Of a DNA stretch of 64,000 nucleotides, positions 1 through 10,842 are shown in pieces; position 1 is the stretch's first letter; each line of letters opens with the position of its first letter. The DNA comes from Cristatella mucedo (taxonomy: Eukaryota; Bryozoa; Phylactolaemata; Cristatellidae): contig WPIO01000024.1 in the NCBI GenBank assembly GCA_009760855.2, forward strand, positions 1,976,001 to 2,040,000, read 5' to 3'. The notes below the pieces were generated by a model, which did no database searches, had not been told where the DNA came from, and worked only from the letters and a program-made list of their open reading frames with translations. A program made the translations under genes and the position numbers.

Positions 1-530
1 GCATTCAATCGACGGCAATGATCCAGGAAAATAGGCTAATCCATAAAGGTCCGCTACAAATGGACCGACAGTTGCTTAGAGAAGCTCCAGCTTTTCTTGG
101 GCATTGTACTGCACTGCATTAAAAGTGAAACCAAATCCTTTTAAGCAACCAAGAACGCACGATCGAGGGCAATGTATGGCAATTGACGGCAATTGCCTAG
201 CTTCTAAAGCAGTCTGTTTCAACTTTGCTGGAAATTGGCTGCTGAAATTTGCAATTACCTTACCACATAACGCTCACTGTGTGTGCAAAGACTGTCATTT
301 TGCGAGTTCAATCTTTGGCAATGCAAGACAATCGACAGCAATTGCTCGAGACGATACGGCGATCCACGATCGTCTGTTACAATTACAAGCTAAGCTGGTG
401 GGAGAAGATCCAATTTTTCTTGCGTATTACAGTACACTGCATTAAAAGTGTAATCGCATCCTTTCAAGCAATCGCAAACGGACAGTCGTGGGCAATGCAC
501 GGCAATTTTCGGTACTAAGTCGATAATACT
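1..530. repeat. Tandem repeat, about 322-bp period
   Basis: Two diverged copies lie head to tail. The block with CACTGCATTAAAAGTG starts at 113 and recurs at 435. Both copies share an AGAAG(C/A)TCC block, CCTTT(T/C)AAGCAA and repeated GGCAAT words. The first copy is cut by the window edge, so the array may continue to the left. Open frames here (104-445) are incidental. Confidence 0.7.
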
Positions 531-759
531 AAGGAGTTTTTCCCCGCTGAGTGTTTCTTGTTGGCACTAAAACTGAGCTAAGACTGGTGCTGCCCCACAC
601 TTTGATTCCTTCCAGCCTTGCACCACGTCCGATTCTCTCAACTTCCTTACTCCGTGCACTGATGAAATCAACAATTTGATGGCAGAAAACGTAATTAAAT
701 TAAAGAATAATAAAACCAAATTAAGAGTTATGGACGAACAACGAGGGATTCAGAAATTG

Positions 760-1435
760 TAAAACCTAATTCTTAAAATTGGCTCTGCCAGCATATTTCC
801 TGTTGAACCTGCTTGAAACCTACGTATCATGTCCCAAATTGACTTTCCCTAGGTGAACAGCTTAGGTCCATGTTCAAATCTGCCTACTTTCAGCTAAGAT
901 GCATAGCTAGAATTCGGGCTTTATTAGACAAGGCTACTACGTCTAAATTGGTCCAAACTTTTGTGACTGCCGTCTCGACCTCTGTAGCGCACCGATTGCT
1001 GATCTAACGGCTTGTGCAGTCGGGCTTTTACAGTCGGTTCAAAACTCTGAAGCTAGGCTTGTCAGTCTTGAGCATTGCAGTTGCCTATCACACTACTCCT
1101 GACCAACCTGCACTGGCCCTCCAGTTAAGCGACACTTGGAATTTAAGGTTCTGTCACCCGCTTTTAGGTTCCGTATATTCTCTGGCTCTAGCTTGCCTAT
1201 AAAATCAAATCCCCAACCGGTCTAGGCGTAGCATTACCCGTTTTTCTGAATCGCACAATTCAGCTGCAGTTCGTTCGAACCTCAAATTCTTTTGATACCT
1301 TAAATGTAGTTTGTATGCTCCCAACGCTTGAAAAACACTCCCGACTGACATCACCTGACAGGACGACATTTTAAAAGAAGCTGAAAACGCATCTATTTAT
1401 CGTAGCATTTTGTAAATGCACGAGATCCTGTGATG
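760..1435 (+). mobile_element. LINE A, 5'-truncated degenerate copy
   Basis: This matches the C-terminal RT region and 3' part of LINE A (compare 34114-35115). Frameshifted remnants of the [19 protein letters not shown] and SFGDRAFSSY blocks can be followed on +. The (ATT)n tail is missing, because a SINE1 end follows directly. Confidence 0.75.
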
Positions 1436-1535
1436 GGCGATCCTTTATAGCCACAGCAAGCGGTGGTGATAGCCTTAAAGGCTCATATGTCGCTACACAA
1501 CTACGGCTGTTAAATGAGCTAGCACAGGCACTTCA
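1436..1535 (+). mobile_element. SINE1, 3' part
   Basis: It shares GGGCGATCCTTTAT, the GCAAGCGGTGGTGAT block and the GGCTGTTAAAT end with the complete SINE1 at 2072-2240. The tRNA-like head is absent. It probably inserted into or next to the LINE A above. Confidence 0.7.
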
Positions 1536-1574
1536 CAGATGTTGCTTGTATAACATTGACCAATCCTCAAGCAG

Positions 1575-1925
1575 CGGGCATAGTATAGGCAGGTCCATGC
1601 TCATGAAGGACGAATCAGAAAGGCCCACCAAATACTGTAATTAACGGGTGGCTTTGAAAAGGTGAGTTTGAAGCTCCTTTTTAAACGTCGTCGCGGCAGG
1701 GAATGTTGCGACGAGCGTCGGTAGGGACTTCCAGACTTTGGGAGAATACGAACTAAAGGCACCGTCTCCAACAGTTTTGAGGTTCGTACGAGGTACGGCT
1801 AAACGATTCGAGTCAAAACGGTGGATTGTACGATTCTTGCCTGCTGGGGGTGTAGTTCTGATAGGTAGGCTGAAGCCAGAGAATAAACGGACCTAAATTA
1901 AGTGACAGAATCTTGCAGTCGATGT
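1575..1925 (-). mobile_element. LINE A 3' region, minus strand
   Basis: In reverse complement this carries the conserved C-terminal LINE A block (FGDRAFSSY..WNSLPT) and the 3' UTR start. It stops abruptly at about 1925, where a LINE A tail in the opposite orientation begins. Confidence 0.75.
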
Positions 1926-2062
1926 TAAGCTTTTTATTATGTAGCATGTTGCCACTAACCATTCAACAATGTTTCCTTTGCAGCAAATTTCAAGTGCCTA
2001 GAAAGAAGTCAAGATCCCAGAGGGCTTAATGCAAATCTACTGTAATTATTGTAATTAATAAT
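1926..2062 (+). mobile_element. LINE A 3' tail fragment
   Basis: A short 5'-truncated copy has the GCATGTTGCCACTAACCA block, TTTGCAGCAAAT, a degraded hairpin and an (AAT)n end. SINE1 begins 10 bp later. Confidence 0.75.
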
Positions 2063-2071
2063 AATAGTAAT

Positions 2072-2240
2072 GAGCCGTGATGGCACACTAGGTAATGCGA
2101 TTGCTTTTCACGACCTCGGTCCGGAGGTCGTGGGTTCGATTCCAGTGGTGGGCGATCCTTTATCGCCGCTGCCAGCGGTGGTGATTGCCATAAAGGCTCT
2201 TCGGTCGCTATGCAAAAGGGGCTGTTAAATCATCCAGGAT
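2072..2240 (+). mobile_element. SINE1, complete tRNA-derived copy
   Basis: A tRNA-like head (GAGCCGTGATGGC..ACTAGGTAATGCG, A-box-like) is followed by an excellent B box, GGTTCGATTCC, at 2133-2143. A family-specific body then follows (GGGCGATCCTTTATCGCC, GCCATAAAGGCTC) and ends at GGCTGTTAAAT plus a T/A-rich tail. It would be transcribed by RNA polymerase III from the internal promoter. The most intact SINE1 in the window. Confidence 0.85.
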
Positions 2241-2730
2241 TTATTTATTTTATAATTATTATTGCAAGGCGAGTCATTGCACTACTTAGTCGTAGTCAAT
2301 GAGCTGTACAGGGTGAGGTTGCCACAGTATAAAGTAATCGGGGCAGGCTGTGTATATTCTATTCCAACAGAAAAGATTACTCTAAGGAGAAGGTGAATCA
2401 GTTTTTAGTGTTGATAACGCTCTATAAGTAACTAGCAAACTCCTAGTGCACTGGCCATCACTATTGTTTTCACCCTGACACAGTCTCTGATTGATTTATG
2501 ATCTGAGCACCAGTCTCTCTATTTAGCAAGTTACGTAACACTTTAAACGTTCAATCCCACGTCATGACTATTAGGGCAGCCTAAAATACACGAATACATG
2601 TTACGAACGGATTACAGTTTATAATTTAGCCCAGATGCAGCTCGCCGAAGGTTCGCTAAACGTACCATATTTATAAGGCTCGAGAAACGAATGCCTTTGT
2701 TTATAGATAGGCAAGGAAATATTGTCTCAG
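2241..2730. other. No recognisable feature
   Basis: AT-rich sequence; no repeat family or convincing exon seen. Confidence 0.5.
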
Positions 2731-2837
2731 ATGGGCCAAGGATCACGCTTACCACGCTGCTTGCGACTGGACTTGATTTTTATGGATTAACGAGTCCAAA
2801 TTCATGGTCGGCCTTTACAGTACAAGGGAGAACGTTC
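2731..2837 (+). CDS. Candidate internal exon, extracellular-looking
   Basis: The acceptor ATATTGTCTCAG is followed by an open frame of 35 codons and a strong donor, GTTC|GTGAGTAAG. The exon takes two bases from a split codon at its start and ends between codons. The residues (GPRITLTTLLATG..SWSAFTVQG) resemble a beta-rich extracellular domain, but no family was recognised. It lies upstream of, and on the same strand as, the transmembrane exon at 12658, so it could belong to the same gene. Its end phase does not match that exon directly, so at least one more exon would be needed between. Chance remains possible. Confidence 0.3.
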
Positions 2838-3167
2838 GTGAGTAAGCGAAAAAATCAGGTGCACCACTTTGACTGCCCGCTGCCAACAGTGAAATTCAGT
2901 GTCAGCAGTGTCAAGGTTTGGGTGGCTCTTTCTCTTCCGATTTGGCGTTTTGCATCGTATTAACGGAATTGTAGACCAACATGTAAACATCGACGTTTAA
3001 AAAAATGCTGTAATTCTAAGCGTTAGAGCTCTTCTACAAAAGGATTTTGTTTGGCAGCAGGAAATGAGACCCAACACAAAGCGAAGGGCTCCAAAGCATT
3101 TTTCGCTCCATCGAGGGTCAGAGTCAAGCGTTAGCCGAGTCAGACGCTTGACTTAAATCCCATAGAA

Positions 3168-3355
3168 CAGTGGTTCTCAACCAGTGAGTTGCGAACCCCT
3201 TCAGGGGTCGAACGACCCTTTTACAGGGGTCTCCTAGGACTATCAGAAAACACACATTTCGACATTTTTTACGCAATAACTTTATGGTTCGTGGTCGCCA
3301 CAATATGAGCAACTGCATTTAAGGGTCGTGTTATTACTAAGGTTAAGAACCACTG
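3168..3355 (+). mobile_element. hAT-type non-autonomous element (188 bp), copy 1
   Basis: The ends are CAGTGGTTCTCAACC and GGTTAAGAACCACTG, near-perfect terminal inverted repeats. Flanking 8-bp sequences CCATAGAA (3160-3167) and CCATAAAA (3356-3363) form a target duplication with one mismatch, the hAT length. The interior has GGGGTCGAACGACCC and a TTATGGTTCGTGGTCGCC block but no coding capacity. A second copy, also 188 bp, is at 17425-17612 in reverse orientation. The ends strongly resemble hAT-Charlie-type miniature elements known from vertebrates (for example rodent URR1), from memory. Confidence 0.9.
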
Positions 3356-3454
3356 CCATAAAAAATCTTTGATGTAGGTCGGAGCCTGTATGAGGTCTGA
3401 TTAAGTTACTGCTAACACTCCGGATAGGCTTTTTGGCAGCAGAAAAACTATGGG

Positions 3455-4130
3455 CGAAATGTAATGTATCTCCGTCTGTAACTCCACAAAGGCATAAAGA
3501 CCATGTGGGTGTTACGCAGGAGAGTTTTGTATAGTCCACTCACAGCCTAAGCGGCTTTTGGTTTGCATTCGGTAGCCAACAGATTTCATCTCATGCAATT
3601 AAGAGAAAGTCGGAAGCATAGCACAGTCAGGAAAGCAGTTGAGGTAGTGCGTAGCATGGAAGTAGCAGCTCAGGACTGCTGAAAAGAATGAGCCATAGTC
3701 GGGAGCAGGAGAGTAGTTGTCGTTGCGTGAGAATTGTGGAAGCGAGTTCCACAGTCTAGTCCTTGCAGAGCTAAAGCTTTCGTCGCCAACAGTCTTAAGG
3801 CGGTGGAATGGAACAGCTAATTTATCGTCCAAAGAGCTAAAGCTTCCGTCGCCAACGGTCTTTAAGCGGAGGAATGGAACAGCTAATGTATTGTCCACAC
3901 AGGACCTGAGGACGCGAAGAGGCTGAGGCTGGTGCAGCAGTTCAGCCAGGAGCGAAGGAGCCATGTTGTGGCGGGCCTTGTGGGTAAGCGTAAGAACTTA
4001 CCTCTGAATCAGTTGATCAACCGGCATCCATCCTAGCTCTTTTAGCAACAAAGACACGTACTTAAATTTCTGGGATCTATAGATTAGCCTTGCAGTCGCA
4101 TTCATTGTCAGCTGCTACGGGTGAAATACT
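3455..4130 (-). mobile_element. LINE B 3' half, degenerate
   Basis: The reverse complement carries LINE B C-terminal blocks (LAELLHQ.QP, VDN.LAVPFLRLKTVGD, SFSS, RLWNSLPQF) and the 3' UTR ending in the TACAT-type tail near 3455. An internal 66-bp tandem duplication (3768-3833 and 3834-3899) repeats the LAVPFxRLKTVGD segment. Confidence 0.85.
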
Positions 4131-4445
4131 ACTCGGGAGGATTATAACTGGTTAATGGGCTCAATGCCTCAGTGAATCAGTGATTTAAAAAAAACCGCAG
4201 CGGACCTACCTCAAATTACCTTGAATACCCTATCAGCCACATTGTTGCTTACCTGTGACATTAAATACATACATATAAATAGTGAGCATTCATGATTGGC
4301 GTATTTTGTCTGTTTGCTACGTTAAAAGCTGGATGCCGGCACCAGATGGGTGTCTCCATGTGGAATGGAAAAAGACTTATGCGTTTTAGTTTATATAAAT
4401 AAATTAATAACTATATGTATATAAAGGCTTAATTAGCAGCCTCAT
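4131..4445. other. No recognisable feature
   Basis: AT-rich spacer. A short stretch near 4250 (TTACCTGTGACATTAAATAC) faintly resembles repeat C; nothing else seen. Confidence 0.4.
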
Positions 4446-4590
4446 TTAAATAGCGGAAAAACAGCCTTGACGGCTACAACCATCGCTTGCAGTCGGAAAA
4501 GAAAGATCACCAACAGCAGGATTCGAACCCTCAGCCCCGGTTGTGAACAACGGGCTGCTTACCTCCTGGGCTACCGTGGCCTTCGCTGTC
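4446..4590 (-). mobile_element. SINE1-like tRNA-derived element
   Basis: In reverse complement a tRNA-like head (GTAGCCCAGGAGGTAAGC) and a B box, GGTTCGAATCC, are followed by SINE1-like body words. It is diverged from the copy at 2072, so an older copy or sister subfamily. Confidence 0.7.
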
Positions 4591-4754
4591 AACCCTAGCG
4601 ACTCCTGCCAAGGCATTTTCAGCCACTTCAGAGCTAGTTCTGCTGAGTCTGCAGTTTTCTTTTTTGCTTTGCCGAATTTGCATCTTTAAGAGCATTATGT
4701 TTAAAGTAGGAAGACCCAAAAACAGATAGTTACAGAAATCCATTCATACCATGA

Positions 4755-5165
4755 CAATGATAATATCATTAATTATAAAATTGATACAGCGTCCTCGGAG
4801 AACTCAATCTCTTTCAAGGCACTCTCCATTTGCTGCAAAAGAAACACGATCAAATGGTTAGTGGTAGCATGATCGATAGACAAGAATAACACGGTTAGAG
4901 ATAACATGCACAAGGTCAGCATGCAAGTGTGGTTAGTGGCAGCATGCACCAGTATCAGCCCGCATAAGCACATAAAGGAAAAATCACAGGGACCCAACAA
5001 ATGCTGTCGTAAACCGGTTTCTTCTTATCTTTTTAAATCTGATCAAGTCAGCCGATGTCGTGACGGAAGTCGGGAGTGGGTTTCAGGCTTTGGGAGCGTA
5101 CGAACTAAAGGCACGGTCTCCAAAGGATTTGAGGTTTGTACGGGGTATATGTAAGCAGTTAGATT
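4755..5165 (-). mobile_element. LINE A 3' end, minus strand
   Basis: The hairpin tail (GGAGAACTCAATCTC on +), the tandem CAGCATGC..GTGGTTAGTGGCAG blocks of the 3' UTR and the C-terminal FG.RAFSSY region are present in order. Truncated at about 5165 by a simple repeat. Confidence 0.85.
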
Positions 5166-5172
5166 GCGACAG

Positions 5173-5270
5173 TAAATGCACGATAAATGATAAATGCACG
5201 AAGATAAATGATACATGATAAATGCATGATAAATTATACATGCAGGTGATAAATGCACGAAGTAACATAA
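5173..5270. repeat. GATAAATGCAC minisatellite
   Basis: Several imperfect units of GATAAATGCAC / GATACATGATAAATGC run in tandem. They create spurious Tyr/Ile-rich open frames on the minus strand. Confidence 0.8.
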
Positions 5271-5854
5271 CCGTGGTAACCCTATATAAGAAATTTAATA
5301 TTTTTTCAATAGATTGGGCTAATGTCTTCTTGTAGTGATAGTTGAATATTGAGCAGGACAAGCAGATCACGTTTAGAGGCTAAGGAAGTCACCGTGGCAG
5401 AAGGAATTTATTGAGGATTTGAGTGCTGCTGACTGATATGGATTTACCCGTGACTAGTTTGCTGCTATTCAATTGCAAGTTAAAAATCGAATACTGAAAG
5501 GGAGTGGGAAGAACTCGATTAGCTGGAGCACAGTGAGGTATCAATGCACATGTTAAGCTGTGTTCTGCTAAAGAAACTTTCTGATTGCAGTCAGACGTCT
5601 AGTTGAATCTGTTAAAGGAAAATACTGAAGACCTGACCACTTCAGAAACTCGTGCTTTGAATTCGTGTAAGATTTCTTTTCTAATATATGCTCTGAAATC
5701 GCACGCTGAGAAATGACTGAAACAACTTCGCGGCCATGAATTTGATACCCACGTGAGCTAGTAAGCACTCCAGCAGGACTCGTTGATCCATCGTGTTGAA
5801 TGCGGAATCGGAAGACTTGGTGATTAATTAATAAAGGTTTAGATATGTTAGTCC
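5271..5854. other. No assigned feature
   Basis: A minus-strand open frame at 5568-5768 contains a good-looking acceptor but no family was recognised. Otherwise featureless. Confidence 0.3.
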
Positions 5855-5995
5855 TAATTCATTTACATAGCACCCTAAGAGAACTTAATCTCTATTCATG
5901 CGCTTAACGTATGCCACAGGGCTCAAGACGGCGAACTCGGCCAGAATTTGATCGGGGCGAGCATTTTAACCACTGGGTCACACCAGTTCAGCTAG
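5855..5995 (-). mobile_element. SINE2
   Basis: On + it reads ATAGCACCCTAAGAGAACTT, then the CTCGAGCC-type B-box region (here CTCAAGACGGCGAACTC) and GGGGCGAGCATTTTAACCAC, the tRNA-like head in reverse. The tail matches the LINE A hairpin. Confidence 0.75.
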
Positions 5996-7578
5996 ATTAT
6001 TGTAAAGTTTCGGAAAAGAAGAAAAGGACAGACGACCTGGCGGCGGAGGTAGAGACGGAAGTGGTTGGGAGAAAGTGAGTTGAGATGCGTCGACAAATGA
6101 CTTAAAATTGTTCAGTTGCTTGGGTGAGAGCAATCAATAAATGAGATCCTAGAGTTAACTGAGAAGACCGATCGGTAAAGTTGGATTTTTCTTTTCTTCA
6201 AGTCCGGTGGATGGTTTAGGACCCTCCGAATCGACGCTAGCTGCTAGGGTAAACGACTAGTTCCGGAGTTGACAATTATTGGTCACAACAGCTTACATAT
6301 GGCTTCCGGTTCAGCCGTCTAAGCTTACAGTTTTTTTTAGAATGAACAAGAGAAGAGAGTTTGCTCATTTGAAGTCTTCACTGTACTAAAACTACATCCG
6401 TATCACAAGTGGTTAAGTCACACGATGCATCCTGGAGGAATGCCGAGGTATTTTTCCAATCACCCTAAGCCCAAAGATAGAGAGAAAATAGAAGCAAGAT
6501 TAAACTTGAGTGAGAATTTCTGAGAAGGAAATTTGTAATACACACCGGTTTCAGTCACTGAAGTTGAAAGCAATAGAAAGTGTTTTTAACTAATTCACAA
6601 ATCTTAGAGTATTTATATGCAAGTTACTCAGAAACAATTTTATCAATTTATTGATTGGGAAATGCAGTCACGAGACCAGGGTATTTTCTCGTAGAGGTTG
6701 GTCGGCTTCCTAAAAAAGTAGTTAAGTAAAAGATTTGTACATGGAAGCAGCAGTGAGACCAAAGGCTAAGGACACATAGGCATTGAGGCCTCTGGTTTTG
6801 CATCTTTAAACCTAATGTTACAGAATTCGCTGTATGCAGCGTTCAAAATTTAAATACACATTAACTGTAGCTACTTCAATACTAAGAGCAAAACGCACAA
6901 ACTAGACCAGATAGCGGCCAAAGCTTTTTAAATGGCGCTTGGCATGGTAGCCGTCATGCACGGTTTATCTACAGCGAGTTCTCCCAAAATGAGCCTTCCC
7001 TGCACATTGCATGATTTTTATTCACTAAATCGTCCTCATTTTCTTCGAATAAAAATGAAAATAGAGCATATATTCATATCAAAGACCAAAAGACAGCAGC
7101 TTTTATTAGCAGTCTCATTGGCATCCGGTTTACGATGAATAGGTCACCTCGTGATCACATTACTTCTTTTGGTCAAACCATTCGGCGATGACTCAGCCAA
7201 GAGAGAGGATACTGAATGTGGCTCGTCGAGATTTTCCGGCCAAGGATGAAGATCTCATTCATCACTTGCAATGTCAGCATAGCTCGAAAATTCTATCTGG
7301 CTGCTGCTATCTTACTCGTATCCGGTGGAGGCGATAGCAATCAATTGTGTGGTAGGGAGCAGACGATTAATAAATATCGGATAAGTAGATTAGTCATCAG
7401 AATTGTTAACTAGGTTGTTTGTCGCCATATACTGGCTTGGACTCAAAGGCTGAGAAGTCCAGCTTTTAGCAGTCTGGTTGACGATCGCTTGACTCTTGCT
7501 GATTGCTTGTTAGCTTGCTAATTTCAGCAGGTAAGATCTCAACGATTTGTAATAGCTGACGACATAGCAGGGACCTAC
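5996..7578. other. No assigned feature
   Basis: No repeat family seen. Two + strand open frames (6932-7138, 7216-7413) lack paired splice sites or recognisable domains and are treated as chance. Confidence 0.35.
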
Positions 7579-7681
7579 CTCTTTCCTTCAAGAAAACGTA
7601 TCTTTTTGCAAGAAACTTATATTGAATAGTTACTTCATGGGCTTCCAACGCAACACTTCCTAGCAGCCAGTACCAAGCGAA
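7579..7681 (-). CDS. Candidate exon 3 of a minus-strand chain
   Basis: The acceptor CCCTATCAGCAG and donor GGAAAGAG|GTAGGT bound 34 codons plus one base. The peptide (FAWYWLLGSVALEAHEV, then KFLAKRYVFLKE) is hydrophobic at its start and basic later. It begins between codons, as does the end of the candidate exon at 8516-8614, so the two can be joined in frame. No family recognised. If real, the gene runs from about 10.5 kb down to below 7.6 kb. Confidence 0.4.
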
Positions 7682-8515
7682 CTGCTGATAGGGTTGCCAA
7701 GCAAAGCGTTAATGGTTGCTCAAAAAAAGGCAATGGGTACTCAACTGGCGGCACTGTATCGGCTGAGTTAATAAGTTTTTTCTCAATTGGCAAGTTCCTT
7801 GTGAGGCACAAAAATTATCTTAAGGATTTCATCTCGCAGAGCATTTTCAGCAGCTCTGCCTTTACTGAAACAACAACTTTCTTTTACCAGCGTGTTGCTC
7901 TGACTAAGTAACGGGTTAGCACTACTAATTTGAAAACCCCAGCGAATCCTAAAGTTTTGATAACTGGTACAAGAAAAATGCAAGCAGTAATCACTCACAA
8001 ATTCCCCCTAGATACAAAAATTGCAAGAATAGTAAGTCAAAGATTTGCAAGACACTTCAGAAAGTTCGTCTTTTTCAGCCATGGTACTGTAATAACTGAT
8101 AGCCCAAATTTAATCTCACACATCATGGGGAACAGGTCAACTTCCAGCTTCTGATGCAGTTATTTCCTTTGGGAGTGCATGCACCGCTGAGTTCATTGCA
8201 GTTTGGTATCTCAGTTTTGAAATGTTGCCACACCATGCGGCTACGTTCTTAATGCAATTAATTTTACCAAGTCAGGAACCTAAAGTTTCGGTAAAAATGG
8301 TAGGAAAGGTAATAAAATAGCCTCTCCGAAAAAGCCTCAAAGATGCAAGTGAAATGACCAAGGAATGAACCTTTGTTACTCTTTGAAAGTCAGGCCACTG
8401 TGGGTTAAAATCATAGCAACTCCTCATTAAAGCCTCAAATGAGCCCGTCGATATCGGCATCTATATGCCTATTACTATACGCTACTCTGTTGCAAGGACT
8501 AAAACAAATGCTTAC

Positions 8516-8614
8516 GCTGATGTGTCGGCATTGTTCCTCGTCGGCAGGCATCACCTTGATCGTATGCTGGTAGGTCCTGGTGAAGAACAGCCGCAATATA
8601 CTCTCGTCAAACCC
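8516..8614 (-). CDS. Candidate exon 2 of a minus-strand chain
   Basis: Thirty-three codons lie between an acceptor ending CGCACTAAG (modest pyrimidine tract) and the donor ATCAGC|GTAAGC. The peptide begins GFDESILRLFFTRTYQ and continues with an acidic stretch, PADEEQCRHIS. Both boundaries fall between codons, matching the neighbours at 8810-8923 and 7579-7681. The + strand frame 8465-8653 is its mirror. No family recognised. Confidence 0.4.
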
Positions 8615-8809
8615 CTTAGTGCGTGTGCAAACGTTTGGACGGAGCCCTGCTGAGTGCATCTGCTATGATAAGGTCTTCCTTCAGCTTACAGACTAAGGTG
8701 AAGTGTAAGCGTAGGCAGAGAAGTCTCATTTGTTGCAATTGTGGTGAGACTTTCACAATGAGCTTTTTGCTGCAGTGGTTTATGGTAACTTTCCATTACG
8801 TAGCTTTAC

Positions 8810-8923
8810 CTTTGGACTTTGTTCGAAAATCGCTTGAAGCCAAATTTGAGTGCTATCAACTGTTTCGCTAATGGAGCGCATCGTTGCTAACTCGGTGTCA
8901 AAGTTAAAAATCGTACGACCAGT
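8810..8923 (-). CDS. Candidate exon 1 of a minus-strand chain
   Basis: Thirty-eight codons (TGRTIFNFDTELATMR, then STQIWLQAIFEQSPK) end at the donor CCAAAG|GTAAAG. The acceptor is taken as ATTTAAGCAG; the frame is closed by a stop shortly upstream. It looks like an amphipathic helical segment. In frame with the exon at 8516-8614 across an intron of 195 bp. No family recognised. Confidence 0.4.
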
Positions 8924-10301
8924 CTGCTTAAATTGTGCATCAATATCGCATCAAGGCCATGTTGAGAGTACAGTTGGTAATCTTTCGCTATATAAGCCTA
9001 GAAAGGAGCAATACCTGCACTATTTCCGATATAGGCAGTGTCCAGAAAATTCTTCTACAATCGGAATGTCGATCGGATATTTTTTTAATGAACCTTTCAA
9101 AATAAAAATATATTTTAGAAATTCTAAACTTCAAAATAAAAAACATATTATGCAAACCACATCTAACCTGAATGTGAACCGGAAGAAACTTGAATGCAAA
9201 TAACAACTCTAACGATCTCGGCATCATGTGCGACTTGTATCCCAGCTTCTTAAATTGTGGTAAATTGAAGTAGCTGCCTGAACCTTGTTGAGGTAAATGC
9301 TTGCTACTTTCAAAAAGTTTATTTTAAGTGTTGCTGAGTACCTTTAAAATTACATAACTCAGCTAATACTTGAGTTATCAGCATCAAGTTTGCAATGCAA
9401 GTTTAGCTATGGTTTGAACTAAGGAATCTAGAAGTATTTCTGCTGACTGAGGCACATCTTTTCTTGCCGCCCTGACATGATACTTTCAGACTAATCACTT
9501 CGTTGACTGCACTTCTGATTCAACCATGCTTCTGAATTTTTTTATTGAATTAGATGGTGAGCTTTTTCTTATGTGAGTTTTTGTAAGTCTTTTCAGGCTT
9601 TTATTGGACTACAATAAACTTTCTTGCTCACCACCCACTTTGCATTTTTTGAGTTACAGACGGAAATTCACTATATAATGTAAAATTAGTGCCACCCAAA
9701 AGTAAGAATACTTCAACTCTACGCTCGGCTTAGTTATTTTATTCCCTTCAGGTCTGCTCATAATGAAAGTTTAGTAGCCCTAAGCAGCATGCTGCTAGAG
9801 GGGCAGATCATGTGTACTGTCAAGACGGCCAACTTTTATATAAGAAACAGGGCCAACATCAGTGCTTGAAAGGTAGTATGGCAGTAAAACGAACATATGT
9901 TTTGCGGCATTGCATCTAGATTATAGTGATTTCTTGTAATCAGGATACGTGTCATTAATGCTGATCATCTGCAATCATTACTACTTCGCGGTTCATTAGC
10001 TTTGTCGCAAGCCTTGTAGGCGCTACACCACCCCACTTTTGTTTTAGCCTTGCTGGCTTCCTATCAAGCACTGAATTGATTTTTAGGATCCCTAATAATT
10101 TACTATTCGGTTGAATCGCTATTCTGAGATTATCTACTGGACTTTCCTGCTCCCTCTGAGCACTGTCACACCGGCTAATCCTCAGAATCTGCTCAACTCG
10201 CAGCCCCTCTTACTTAATAGAAATTATTACGTGATCCAGCTTGCAGCTATATATAATATAAATATAGACCTTACTTCTAGCTAAGGTACCTACCGATCTA
10301 C
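8924..10301. other. Mostly featureless, possible intron
   Basis: No repeat family recognised. A minus-strand frame of about 75 codons without a useful ATG spans roughly 9965-10200 (contains LRISRCDSAQREQESPV) and might be exonic, but no clear donor was found. Confidence 0.3.
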
Positions 10302-10490
10302 CTGTAGCAATCCTGCATCTTTTGTTTCTCAGCTAAATGCGCTCCCATTCTAGTCAGCTGTCCTACTGTCTCGCCAATCTCGTCTTTATTTGTTTCGGTG
10401 TTCTTGGTGTAATTAGCTGAGAGATTCAGTGAACATAACCGGCAATGTGTCTTAATAATAGATTGCCTTGAGTGCCTCCATACACTTTGT
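10302..10490 (-). CDS. Candidate exon, coiled-coil-like
   Basis: The acceptor TTTATTTACAG and donor GCTACAG|GTAGAT enclose an open frame whose second half (NKDEIGETVGQLTRMGAHLA, then EKQKMQ) reads like a coiled coil. An alternative internal acceptor, AATCTCTCAG, would start the exon at 10416. It ends after two bases of a codon, so it cannot join directly to 8810-8923. No family recognised. Confidence 0.35.
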
Positions 10491-10842
10491 CTGTAAATAA
10501 ATTTTGAGGCCGATTCCCTCGCTATGATTTTTAAAGCATTTGTAAATAAAATCAAATTCTTACGTTACAGTGTAAAAGAACAATTATTATTACCATCGTA
10601 AACGGGATAGCAAAAGCGTTTTAGTTAATAAACGATACCGGGTGCAGTGTCAGAGCTTAAGCACACACAGCAAAAATCTCACGGAATGGAGAAAATACTG
10701 CGAATACTATTAAAGTGTTGGCTCGTTTTAACACAAATCACAGCAGGAGATGAAAGCTCCAGGCTCTGGACGTTTAAGATGCCAATGTAATGTAATGTAT
10801 CTCCGTCAGTAACTCCACAAAGTCATAAAGACCATGTGGGCG

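Noticed and set aside
104-445. 113-codon + frame at the window start
   Set aside because: It spans the 322-bp tandem repeat and has no domain or splice context.
2072-2143. tRNA gene
   Set aside because: The A and B boxes are tRNA-derived, but no cloverleaf closes with an acceptor stem, and the same sequence recurs as SINE1 with a common 3' body. The same holds for 23190, 36145, 55607, 57258 and 60165.
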